Assembly: GCA_016793445.1 (NCBI GenBank)
Contig: JAEUME010000020.1
Location: 186,001 to 250,000, forward strand
Source of the DNA: Hyphomicrobium sp.
Lineage (GTDB): Bacteria > Pseudomonadota > Alphaproteobacteria > Rhizobiales > Hyphomicrobiaceae
Direction: 5' to 3'
Length of the DNA: 64,000 nucleotides
Shown here: positions 8,472-16,407 of the stretch, piece after piece
How the letters are laid out: every line of letters starts with the position of its first letter
How positions within the stretch are numbered: position 1 is the stretch's first letter
Made by a program: the position numbers and the translations under genes
The notes under the pieces: generated by a model
The model's input: only the letters and a program-made list of their open reading frames with translations
Told to the model about the DNA's origin: nothing
Database searches by the model: none

Positions 8472-8813
8472 CTAGTTTTGTCTCACAGGTGGTGAGGGCG
8501 GACATGCGTCGCCGCGCGTGATAGCACAGCCGCATGGCTTCTTGGGCTCAATAAGGACCCGACCTTTCACGTTCGTCCCGGCACGATCGGAAAAAGGCGG
8601 CCAATTCATCGGCAGGCGATCTGCCTTATGACAATAAACGCGCGTATGAATGGTATGGCAGTGCCTATAGGAGCGCGCATCCGCTACTACTAAGGGATCC
8701 GTCTGCTGATCCGCAACACGAACGACCGTTGATGCCGGGTCCGTAATGCTGGCCTGCGCCGCGCCCGTGAGCACCGATGTCAGCGCCGCCAAAACGGCCA
8801 ATCTCTTTATCAT
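8472..8813 (-). CDS. Small exported protein, unknown function
   Basis: A 113-residue protein beginning MIKRLAVLAALTSVLTGAAQ, a clear signal peptide, followed by a soluble part with several Cys and His (RHCHTIHTRVYCHKADRLP, then KPCGCAITRGDAC). The start at 8813 is preceded by AAAGGACTGGAACAG. I do not recognise the family. The Cys/His content and the position downstream of a metal RND operon suggest, but do not show, a periplasmic metal-related role. It ends at the edge of the IS remnants. Confidence 0.55.
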   Translation of the reverse strand: MIKRLAVLAALTSVLTGAAQASITDPASTVVRVADQQTDPLVVADARSYRHCHTIHTRVYCHKADRLPMNWPPFSDRAGTNVKGRVLIEPKKPCGCAITRGDACPPSPPVRQN

Positions 8814-8920
8814 CTGTTCCAGTCCTTTTGCTTTCGAGCGATGAACGCACTTTGCGCGACGTTGCTGAAACCAACCTGAAAGGACTGACCGATGAAGATA
8901 TGTCGCAACCGAGTCGCCGC

Positions 8921-9103
8921 TCAGTCTGCAGGTAGCTCGGAGCGCGCTTGCGGCGGCGACGACTTTGATCTCGTCACCTCGGAAATGAATCCCGAAATTT
9001 CTTTGGGCTCCGCCAATGCGATGATTGCGATGCTCCACGCGCACACGGTCACGACGGTGGGCCAAAATAACCAGAATATATAGACGACAGAATCCCAATC
9101 CAT
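8921..9103 (-). CDS. Small membrane protein downstream of DUF3240 gene
   Basis: A 60-residue peptide, MDWDSVVYIFWLFWPTVVTV and onward, with one strong hydrophobic segment (about 5-28) and a hydrophilic tail. The ATG overlaps the stop of the DUF3240 gene (TGATG) and GAGGAGGACAG precedes it, so translational coupling in the RND operon is likely. No family recognised. Confidence 0.6.
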   Translation of the reverse strand: MDWDSVVYIFWLFWPTVVTVCAWSIAIIALAEPKEISGFISEVTRSKSSPPQARSELPAD

Positions 9104-9483
9104 CACCTGTCCTCCTCGACCACGAGACCGGACGGCGAAGCCGGATCTGTCGGAGTTGCGCTCGAATCTCTGCGTTGCATTCGCCCGAAGCTCTCGACCG
9201 GCTCGATCCAATAAGTGAGATGCGGCAAAGCTGCCTTTTCCTCGATCTCGGTGAGCAGTTTCGTCGCGGTCTCCCGTGCGAGGACGGTGGTGATCATCTG
9301 TCGGCGCACGCTGCCCCGAACTCGTTCGTCAACGCTGGCGCCCGAAAAGCTGAACCCGTGCCCCTCCACGTTCCAAGTCGTGAAACCTGTGATTGGGGGA
9401 TCGAGCGTCAGCATCAGTTCGACGATCCGCTCAAAGCCTGCGACTGGGCAGATGAGCGTGAACTTGCATAAGGATTTGTCCAT
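9103..9483 (-). CDS. DUF3240 (PII-like) accessory protein of metal RND pump
   Basis: A 126-residue cytosolic protein of the DUF3240 family, PII-like small proteins commonly encoded next to CzcA/CusA pumps. The pattern FTLICPVAGFERIVELMLTL, FTTWNVEGHG, VRGSVRRQMITTVL and LPHLTYWIEPVESFGRM fits. Its first 70 bp overlap the 3' end of the pump gene in a different frame, which implies tight coupling. Its function is undetermined; regulation of pump activity by a small ligand or metal is an inference from the PII-like fold. Confidence 0.8.
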   Translation of the reverse strand: MDKSLCKFTLICPVAGFERIVELMLTLDPPITGFTTWNVEGHGFSFSGASVDERVRGSVRRQMITTVLARETATKLLTEIEEKAALPHLTYWIEPVESFGRMQRRDSSATPTDPASPSGLVVEEDR

Positions 9484-12400
9484 CGAAGTATTCCAGAACC
9501 ACCGCCGTCCTCGGTTGCGACGACCCCGAAACGGCGGAAAAGGATGGGAAGAAGGATCAGTGTCAGCGCCGTCGACGTGATGAGCCCGCCGATGACAACA
9601 ATGGCCAGCGGCCTCTGGATCTCCGATCCCGGACCAGTGGCGTAGAGAAGTGGGACAAGCCCAAACGCGGCGATGCTTGCGGTCATTAGAACCGGGCGCA
9701 GACGCCGGATCGAACCTTCAAACACCACGTCGCGGATTGGCATACCCGTCGCCAGAAGCTCGTTGAAGTGACTGACGAGCACCAGCCCATTGAGCACCGC
9801 GATACCCAGAAGCGCGATGAAGCCGACTGAGGCGGGAACCGAAAGGTATTCCCCTGATGCCCAGAGCGAAAGAACGCCGCCCACCATCGCGAAGGGAACG
9901 TTAGCCAGAATCAGAATTGCCTGGCGCATCGACCTCAATGTCGCGAACAGAACGCCGAAGATCAGTGCAAGCGCGATGGGCACGACGATCGACAGCCGCG
10001 TCGCCGCCCGCCGCTGGTTTTCGAACTGTCCACCCCATACGAGACTGTAGCCGGCCGGCAGCGGGACTTCCTGGGCGACTGCGCGCTGTGCATCGTCGAC
10101 GAAGCCGACAAGATCGCGCCCGCTCACGTAGGTCTGCACGATTGCAAAGCGCGACGCATTCTCCCGTTCGATCTTGACGGGCCCTGCGACACGCTCGAGC
10201 TTTGCAACATCGCCGGCCCGTACGAGCCCGCCGTCTCCGGCCGCAAACTGGGTTAAAGAAAAGACTTCCGGAGACTCGCGAACGTCTTTTGCACCCTTGA
10301 CGACGATGTTGGTGCGACGCCTCGTTTCCGCGACGATGCCCGCGTTCGTTCCTTCGAGCACGGCGCGCATTTCGTCTTCGAGGCGCGCGACCGATAACCC
10401 GGTTCGCCCCGCCGCGAGGCGATCGATTTCAATCTGCAGATAATCGACGCTATCGTTGGCAACCGTCGATACTTCGGACGCCCCGGAAACCTTCGACAGC
10501 GTTTCCTGGATCTTGCCAGCAAGCTCGGAGAGCGTCGCGAGGTCCGGCCCGAAGATCTTGATGGCAAGATCGCCTCGCGCGCCGGTCAACATCTCGGCGG
10601 TGCGCATTTCGATCGGCTGCGTGAAGGCGAACTCATAGCCCGGCAGATCCGACATCGCCAGCCGAAGTTGCTCGATGAGCCACTCCTTGTCGGGCTTGCG
10701 CCACTGGTCCTTCGGCTTCAAGACCATGAAGGTGTCGGTCTCATTGAGCCCCATGGGGTCGAGGCCGAGCTCGTCGGAGCCGACACGCGCGACGATGCGC
10801 TCGACCTCGGGAACCTTTTCCTTGAGGAGCCGCTGGATCAGCAAATCCCCTTCGATGCTCGCCTGTAGATTGATCGATGGATTTTTCGTGATCTGGACGA
10901 TGACGGCACCCTCGTCCATCGTCGGCATGAAGGTCTTGCCGATGGCGCCATAGGCGACGACCACGGCCACGAGACCGGCTGCCGCCACGGCGTAAACGGG
11001 CGCTGGATGGTGCAGGCATTTCCGCAGCAGCGCCTTGTAGCCGCGCGAAAGATACCGCACCAGAATTGGGTCGGAGTGCCCGCCCTCCTTGAGCACGAAC
11101 GAGGCGAGCACCGGGATGAGGGTCAGCGACAGCACGAGTGAGCCGCCCAGTGCAAAGATGATCGTCAAGGCGACGGGGCCGAACAGCTTGCCTTCGAGGC
11201 CCTGAAGCGACAACAGCGGCAGAAACACGAGGCAAATAATCAGCATGCCCGAGGCAACGGGCGTCGCGACCTCGCTCGCGGCACGGTAGATGAGGTGCAG
11301 TTTTGGCACAGCAACCGAACGTGAGGGATGGTTCAGGCGCTCGAATGCGTTTTCGACGACGACGACCGCGGCATCAACGATGAGGCCGATTGCAATGGCA
11401 AGCCCGCCCAGGCTCATCAGGTTTGCCGACATGCCAAAATACCGCATCAGGATGAACGTGATGAGCGCGGCAAATGGCAAAGTGACCGCGACCACGACCG
11501 CGGCCCTCAAATTGCCGAGGAAGGCCAAGAGCAAAATCACGACCAGCACCGTCGCTTCCATGAGCGCCTTGCTGACAGTGCCTACGGCACGCGAGATCAA
11601 GTCGGAGCGGTCGTAGAACACATTGAGCCTGACATCCTTGGGCAAATGGGTCTGCAATTCATCAAGGCGCGCGCGCACCGATGTCACTATGGAACGGGCA
11701 TCCGCGCCCCGCAGCGACAGGACGAGCCCCTGGACCGCCTCGCCCTCGCCGTCCATCGTTACGGCGCCATACCGCGTCAGATTGCCGATCTCGACGGTGG
11801 CGACATCGCCGACGCGAAGCACGCGGGCGCCTTCCATCTTGAGCACGATCTGCTTGATGTCGTCGGGCGTGCGTATCGCGCCCTCCGAGCGCACGACGAG
11901 CGCCTTTTCCCCCTCGCTCAGCCGCCCGGCTCCGTCGTTACGATTGCTCTGCTCGATTGCTTTGACGAGATCGTCAACGCCCAGACCGCTTGCGGCAAGC
12001 GCCGCGCTGTTTGGCGTGACCTCGAACGTCCGCACCATGCCGCCAAGCGCGTTCACATCAGCAACGCCCGCTATCGTGCGCAGTGCAGGCCGGATCGTCC
12101 AGTCGAGCAGGCTGCGGCGCTCTTCCAGCGAAAGATCGCCTCCATCGATGGTAAACATAAAGACGTCGGACAAAGGCGTTGAGACCGGCGCCAAGCCCCC
12201 TGTGACGCTTTCAGGAAGATCGCCTCGTACGCTAGCCAGTCGTTCCGCCACCTGCTGGCGAGCCCAGTAGATGTCGGTCCCATCGACAAAATCAAGGGTG
12301 ATATCGGCGATCGCATATTTGGCCGCCGAGCGCAGGATCGTCTGCCCCGGAATGCCCAGAAGTTCCATCTCGATGGGCGTGATGACCCGGGTCTCCACCT

Positions 12401-12578
12401 CCTCGGGAGTCATCCCCGGCGCCTTCATGATCATCTTGACCTGAACGGGCGAGATGTTGGGGAATGCATCGATCGGCAGGGTCTTGAAAGCATAGCCGCC
12501 GGCAATGGCCACGACGGCGTAGAAGCACAAGAGGAACAGCCGTTGCGTCAACGAGAAGCCAATGAGGCGACGTAGCAT
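9414..12578 (-). CDS. Heavy-metal RND efflux pump, CzcA/CusA family
   Basis: Inner-membrane proton-driven pump of 1054 residues, normal for the HME-RND family. It opens MLRRLIGFSLTQRLFLLCFY, has TLPIDAFPNISPVQVKM in the first porter region and GGLAIAIGLIVDAAVVVVEN in helix 4, whose Asp and Glu carry the proton relay. Twelve membrane segments in two halves are apparent. The gene follows the adaptor by 3 bp and overlaps the DUF3240 gene by 70 bp; its last about 25 codons, in the overlap, are Ser-rich and unlike usual CzcA ends. No outer-membrane channel gene is in the window. Metal specificity (Co/Zn/Cd or Cu/Ag) is not resolved. Confidence 0.92.
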   Translation of the reverse strand: MLRRLIGFSLTQRLFLLCFYAVVAIAGGYAFKTLPIDAFPNISPVQVKMIMKAPGMTPEEVETRVITPIEMELLGIPGQTILRSAAKYAIADITLDFVDGTDIYWARQQVAERLASVRGDLPESVTGGLAPVSTPLSDVFMFTIDGGDLSLEERRSLLDWTIRPALRTIAGVADVNALGGMVRTFEVTPNSAALAASGLGVDDLVKAIEQSNRNDGAGRLSEGEKALVVRSEGAIRTPDDIKQIVLKMEGARVLRVGDVATVEIGNLTRYGAVTMDGEGEAVQGLVLSLRGADARSIVTSVRARLDELQTHLPKDVRLNVFYDRSDLISRAVGTVSKALMEATVLVVILLLAFLGNLRAAVVVAVTLPFAALITFILMRYFGMSANLMSLGGLAIAIGLIVDAAVVVVENAFERLNHPSRSVAVPKLHLIYRAASEVATPVASGMLIICLVFLPLLSLQGLEGKLFGPVALTIIFALGGSLVLSLTLIPVLASFVLKEGGHSDPILVRYLSRGYKALLRKCLHHPAPVYAVAAAGLVAVVVAYGAIGKTFMPTMDEGAVIVQITKNPSINLQASIEGDLLIQRLLKEKVPEVERIVARVGSDELGLDPMGLNETDTFMVLKPKDQWRKPDKEWLIEQLRLAMSDLPGYEFAFTQPIEMRTAEMLTGARGDLAIKIFGPDLATLSELAGKIQETLSKVSGASEVSTVANDSVDYLQIEIDRLAAGRTGLSVARLEDEMRAVLEGTNAGIVAETRRRTNIVVKGAKDVRESPEVFSLTQFAAGDGGLVRAGDVAKLERVAGPVKIERENASRFAIVQTYVSGRDLVGFVDDAQRAVAQEVPLPAGYSLVWGGQFENQRRAATRLSIVVPIALALIFGVLFATLRSMRQAILILANVPFAMVGGVLSLWASGEYLSVPASVGFIALLGIAVLNGLVLVSHFNELLATGMPIRDVVFEGSIRRLRPVLMTASIAAFGLVPLLYATGPGSEIQRPLAIVVIGGLITSTALTLILLPILFRRFGVVATEDGGGSGILRWTNPYASSRSSAQSQALSGSSN

Positions 12579-12581
12579 GAT

Positions 12582-13637
12582 TTAATTTCCCGCCAAGAGC
12601 TGCTCAAGCTGCGGGATGCCGCTCGATGCCACCTGGGCGTCTGCCGGCAGGTTGCCGCTGATCGTTGCGAAGCTCTGGGATTTTGCGAGGAGATCGACGG
12701 GTTGCGCCTTGAACCCGTTCTCGGTGCGCACAAAAACCATGACTTGATTGTCGATCCGAGCGACAGCTCGCGCCGGAACCGAAAAACCTTGGGCTGTTAC
12801 TGCACGCATCAGGCTAAGCGAGATCATCTCACCCGGCAGATAGGGCGCAGCTTTGGGCAATTCGACATACATGATTGCCGAACGCGTCTTGACGTCCAGA
12901 ACGGTGCCGACTGAGAGAACGCGTCCTTCATCACCGTCTGGCAGCTTGACCGCGTCTCCCGGCTTGATCTTTGCCACGACACTTGCGGGCACCTGCACCT
13001 CGGCCCACAGATCCTCGTTGCTGTCGAGACTGACGACCGCGGCCATGGACTCGATCTTGTCGCCTGGCATGACGTCGATCTGCGCAACGGTACCGTTCTG
13101 CATCGCCGGAATCGCATACTGCCCGCCCTCGCCGGCAACGATTCCGTTTAGCTCCAGCGTCATTTTATGTCTGTCGACAACGGACTGGACCTTCGCCACT
13201 TGGGCTTCGGCCTCATCAGCAAGAAATTCGCTTTTCAGCTGTTTATTTGCCAAGGTTCTCAGCCTGCGTGCGATGGCTTGGGCATTCTGCAACTCGGCCT
13301 GGGCCTGCGCGAGTTGGCTTTGAGCCTCCAGCAAATCACGGCTCGATACCCGCGCGATTAGCTCCCCCGCGCTGACCTGCTGACCCGGCAGCACAAGCAC
13401 TTGCGTCACCGTCCCCGCATAAGGGGCGGTGGCGACGATATGAGCGTTAGGCGGGCGGACCACTGTCGCCGGCAGAATGGCAACGAGTTCAAACGACGCG
13501 GGACGAACCGCTTCGACCTTAATTTCAAGCTGTGACACCTGATCCGGCGACAGTCGAACATCTCTGGCCATGCTCGTGGACGCCGGCCAAATTGCCAGAA
13601 CTACGGCTGATCCCTTGATCAAGATCGCTCGACGCAT
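12582..13637 (-). CDS. RND efflux periplasmic adaptor (CzcB/CusB-like)
   Basis: Membrane-fusion protein of 351 residues linking the RND pump to an outer-membrane channel. A signal peptide precedes the barrel and lipoyl half-motifs (HIVATAPYAGTVTQVLVLPG and GTVAQIDVMPGDKIES), with a coiled-coil hairpin between them (about residues 95-155, rich in Ala, Gln, Leu). The start at 13637 is chosen for GGGAGC just upstream; longer in-frame versions reach into the regulatory region. First gene of the operon, transcribed away from the two-component regulator at 13793. Confidence 0.9.
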   Translation of the reverse strand: MRRAILIKGSAVVLAIWPASTSMARDVRLSPDQVSQLEIKVEAVRPASFELVAILPATVVRPPNAHIVATAPYAGTVTQVLVLPGQQVSAGELIARVSSRDLLEAQSQLAQAQAELQNAQAIARRLRTLANKQLKSEFLADEAEAQVAKVQSVVDRHKMTLELNGIVAGEGGQYAIPAMQNGTVAQIDVMPGDKIESMAAVVSLDSNEDLWAEVQVPASVVAKIKPGDAVKLPDGDEGRVLSVGTVLDVKTRSAIMYVELPKAAPYLPGEMISLSLMRAVTAQGFSVPARAVARIDNQVMVFVRTENGFKAQPVDLLAKSQSFATISGNLPADAQVASSGIPQLEQLLAGN

Positions 13638-13686
13638 GGATTGCTCCCTGAATACGTTACGGCAGGGACAACTGCTGAAGGGTGAA

Positions 13687-13750
13687 CCTGAAAGCTGCCT
13701 GAACGCGAACTTGCGGCAGGGTGACGCTGGAGCTTTCAGCTCGGTTTCAG
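13687..13750. promoter_or_regulatory. Two direct-repeat sites for the OmpR-type regulator
   Basis: Between the divergent adaptor and regulator genes, CCTGAA occurs at 13687-13692 and 13698-13703 (11 bp apart), and its reverse complement core TTTCAG at 13734-13739 and 13745-13750 (again 11 bp apart). OmpR-family regulators bind such direct repeats with one-turn spacing. One pair per orientation suggests control of both operons by the adjacent response regulator, including autoregulation. Confidence 0.65.
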
Positions 13751-13792
13751 GTCTGTGGTGTACTATCTTCCAGGGATGAAAGAGGAAGATCC

Positions 13793-14446
13793 GTGCGCGT
13801 TCTGCTTGTCGAAGATAATGACGAAATTGCAAGACGGCTGATGGCTGGTCTGACGCATACTGGTTTTACCGTCGAGCGCGCCGACAATGGCGCTGACGGC
13901 TGCACCATGGGGTTAGACGGAGACTTCGCCGCCGCGATCCTCGATCTCGGACTGCCCGGTATGCCGGGGCTCGACGTGCTCAAGACTTGGCGGGCAGCCG
14001 GCAGCCAGCTTCCTGTCCTGATCCTTACCGCCTGCGGGACGTGGGCTGAAAAGGTCGACGGTCTCAACGCCGGAGCCGACGACTACATCTCCAAGCCATT
14101 TCACGTTCAGGAGGTTGCCGCTCGCCTTAATGCCCTGATCCGGCGCGCATCAGGTATCGCTAGTCCGACCCTCACGCATCGCGACATCACCATCGATACG
14201 GCATCAAAGCGTGTGACGCTGAAAGGTGAGGTACTCGAATTAACAGCGCGCGAGTATATGATGCTCAACTATTTCCTGCATCGGATTGGCCGCATCATCT
14301 CGCAAGCCGAACTCATGGATCATCTCTACACGCTCGATGGCACGCGGGAGTCGAATACCATCGAGGTGTACGTCAGCCGGCTTCGCCGCAAGCTCGGCTC
14401 CGACTACATCAAGACCGTGCGCGGCCTTGGCTACAGGATGGACTAA
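13793..14446 (+). CDS. OmpR-family response regulator for metal efflux
   Basis: Two-component DNA-binding regulator of 217 residues. The receiver domain begins VRVLLVEDNDE, has the phospho-acceptor Asp-51 (AAILDLGLPG) and the conserved Lys in DDYISKPFH. The winged-helix output domain follows (LTAREYMMLNYFLHRIGRII and YVSRLRRKLGSDYIKTVRGL). I start it at GTG 13793, preceded by AGAGGAAGA. The sensor kinase gene follows after 5 bp. It probably binds the repeat sites at 13687-13750 and activates the RND operon on metal or envelope stress. Confidence 0.93.
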   Translation: MRVLLVEDNDEIARRLMAGLTHTGFTVERADNGADGCTMGLDGDFAAAILDLGLPGMPGLDVLKTWRAAGSQLPVLILTACGTWAEKVDGLNAGADDYISKPFHVQEVAARLNALIRRASGIASPTLTHRDITIDTASKRVTLKGEVLELTAREYMMLNYFLHRIGRIISQAELMDHLYTLDGTRESNTIEVYVSRLRRKLGSDYIKTVRGLGYRMD

Positions 14447-14451
14447 GGATC

Positions 14452-15807
14452 ATGGTCAGTCTCAAGCAGCGCTTGATCACGGCCGCAACTATCTGGATCG
14501 CGATTGGGTTCGTAGCCGCTGGATTCGTATTCTCGGCGATCTTCAGGCACGAGGTTACAACCCAATTTTACGAAGAGCTTTATGTTCATCTCGAAGAACT
14601 CCAGCGTCTCACGCAATTTGCTTCTGACGAGCGCCCCCATCTACAACGGGATTTGAGCGATCCGCGCTACGATATTCCTCTTTCAGGATATTATTGGGAG
14701 ATTCAGCAGGCCGACAAGGTACTGGCACGATCTTCGTCATTGATGGACCACACGCTTCCCACTCCGCCCGATAAGCCGATAGACACCGGCACTCACACAC
14801 ACAAGATCACAGGTCCGAGTGGCGCACTTCTTGTGGCGGAGCGCACGCGCACCGATATTCCGGGAGCGCCGCCAGTCCGCTTCATCATTGGCACGGACCA
14901 GCGGCATCTCGATGCCGTGCTCGACGACTTCAACAGGATTCTTGCCTGGACTCTCTCAGGTTTCGGCGTCTCCCTGGTTGCAGTCGCAGCTCTCTTGATC
15001 GCATTTGCCCTCCGGCCTTTTCGACAACTGCGAAGCGCCCTCTCGCGGGTTCGGTCGGGAGAGACCAATCAATTGCAGGGTGAATTTCCGACCGAGGTTC
15101 GCCCCCTGGTCGCAGATCTCAACAAACTGCTGCAAGCCGCGACCGATAGGATCCAACGGGCACGCACGCAGGCGGGCAATCTTGCCCATGGCTTGAAAAC
15201 GCCGCTCGCAGTCTTGACGGACGAAGGCTACCGGCTGGCGGATGCCGGCGCCGTCGAGGCCTCCCAGACGATCCTTTCCCAGTGCCGCAATATGCAAAGC
15301 CAGATCAACTATCAGGTGACGCGCGCACGCGCCGTTGCCATGCGTTCCTCTCCCGGGATCGTTGCGGATGTCCGTTCAGCCGCCGATGAAGTGGCAAGCG
15401 CGCTAGGCCGACTATATCAGCAGGCAAATATCGCCATCGAGACTAATGTCAAGGAAGGCCTCAAGGTTGCCTGCGATCCGCAAGACTTGAACGAGATGAT
15501 CGCCAACCTCGTCGATAACGCGTGCAAGCATGCCCGGTCGAAAGTGATAGTGTCGGTCGCGGAGCCTTCCGCCAGCAACCGCCTGTTGAGCATAAACATC
15601 GACGACGATGGTGCCGGCCTGCCGCCTGAAGCACGCCGCGTCGTCTTCAACATTGGCGAACGCTGGGATACGCAGGCGCCTGGCACGGGGCTTGGATTGC
15701 CCATCGTCAAGGACCTCGCGGAACTCTACGGGGGCGAAGTCGAACTTAGAACATCATCCATGGGTGGCTTGTTCGTCGCCCTGCGGCTGCCGCGCGCCGA
15801 GCTTTGA
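14452..15807 (+). CDS. Sensor histidine kinase of the metal-efflux two-component pair
   Basis: Membrane kinase of 451 residues. Helices at about 10-32 and 160-185 enclose a periplasmic sensor segment with a His stretch (DTGTHTHKITG). A HAMP-like linker leads to the H-box NLAHGLKTPLAVL with His-246, then the N-box NLVDNACKHA, the G1 box DDDGAGLPPE and the G2 box GTGLGLPIVKDLAELYGG. The organisation is that of PhoQ/QseC-like kinases. The signal is inferred to be metal, from the divergent RND operon. Confidence 0.93.
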   Translation: MVSLKQRLITAATIWIAIGFVAAGFVFSAIFRHEVTTQFYEELYVHLEELQRLTQFASDERPHLQRDLSDPRYDIPLSGYYWEIQQADKVLARSSSLMDHTLPTPPDKPIDTGTHTHKITGPSGALLVAERTRTDIPGAPPVRFIIGTDQRHLDAVLDDFNRILAWTLSGFGVSLVAVAALLIAFALRPFRQLRSALSRVRSGETNQLQGEFPTEVRPLVADLNKLLQAATDRIQRARTQAGNLAHGLKTPLAVLTDEGYRLADAGAVEASQTILSQCRNMQSQINYQVTRARAVAMRSSPGIVADVRSAADEVASALGRLYQQANIAIETNVKEGLKVACDPQDLNEMIANLVDNACKHARSKVIVSVAEPSASNRLLSINIDDDGAGLPPEARRVVFNIGERWDTQAPGTGLGLPIVKDLAELYGGEVELRTSSMGGLFVALRLPRAEL

Positions 15808-16086
15808 TGCGAAGTTAATCAGCGCACATGGTTGACTATAATACGCAATCAGGACGGCGATTGCTTGAAAATCCCAATGTCTCGTGGTGGCCGCCGGAAA
15901 ACGAGGCGGCGCCTCTGGCCGATTATCGGTCAGGTCCCACTGGATTTGTGCAGGAACCGATCGATGATGGCTCCTATTCATTCAAGTAGTCGATGGAAAG
16001 AAGTCAAAGCGCCCTTTTCGCCTTTGTGAAAATGTGACACCTCAACATTCCGAAGAACGCACCTGCCGGCTGAGCGGAGGCCTGTT
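15808..16086. other. Intergenic region, no gene seen
   Basis: About 280 bp downstream of the kinase. Short frames here look non-coding. A promoter for the cytochrome/flavoprotein pair should lie at its right end. Confidence 0.4.
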
Positions 16087-16365
16087 ATGAGAAATCGGTT
16101 GGTCACGGTTTCCTGGTGCCTCTTGGGGCTGCTATTCCCGGTCACAGTAAATTATCCGAACGCGGCCGCTCAGGATGCGACGGCATATCAAGAAGCCTGT
16201 GGCGACTGCCATCCAGCGCCAGCGGCACTTGCCCGAAAAATCAAGGGGGCGACTGAGGAGGAGAAAAAGGCTTACCTGACGGCCTTTCTCACACACCATC
16301 ATCCGCCGGATCCAGAAACGATCGACAAAATCGTCGGCTTTCTCTTCTCATTACCCAAGAGGTAA
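16087..16365 (+). CDS. Small monoheme cytochrome c
   Basis: A 92-residue exported protein: signal peptide to about residue 28 (ending NAAAQ), then one heme site CGDCH near 38-42, and a short helical remainder ending in IVGFLFSLPKR. No clear second-ligand Met: distal residues include a His-rich THHHPPDPET stretch, so a His or weak-field ligand is possible. It lies 42 bp before the ferric-reductase-like gene and may exchange electrons with it. Confidence 0.8.
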   Translation: MRNRLVTVSWCLLGLLFPVTVNYPNAAAQDATAYQEACGDCHPAPAALARKIKGATEEEKKAYLTAFLTHHHPPDPETIDKIVGFLFSLPKR

Positions 16366-16407
16366 TCGCACCGTAGCGATCGGCCATAGTTCTGCAGGAA
16401 GCGCCTC

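Noticed and set aside
11328..12182. Long plus-strand open frame (284 codons) inside the RND pump gene
   Set aside because: Antisense shadow of a well-conserved pump; composition and sequence resemble no protein and no ribosome site precedes it.
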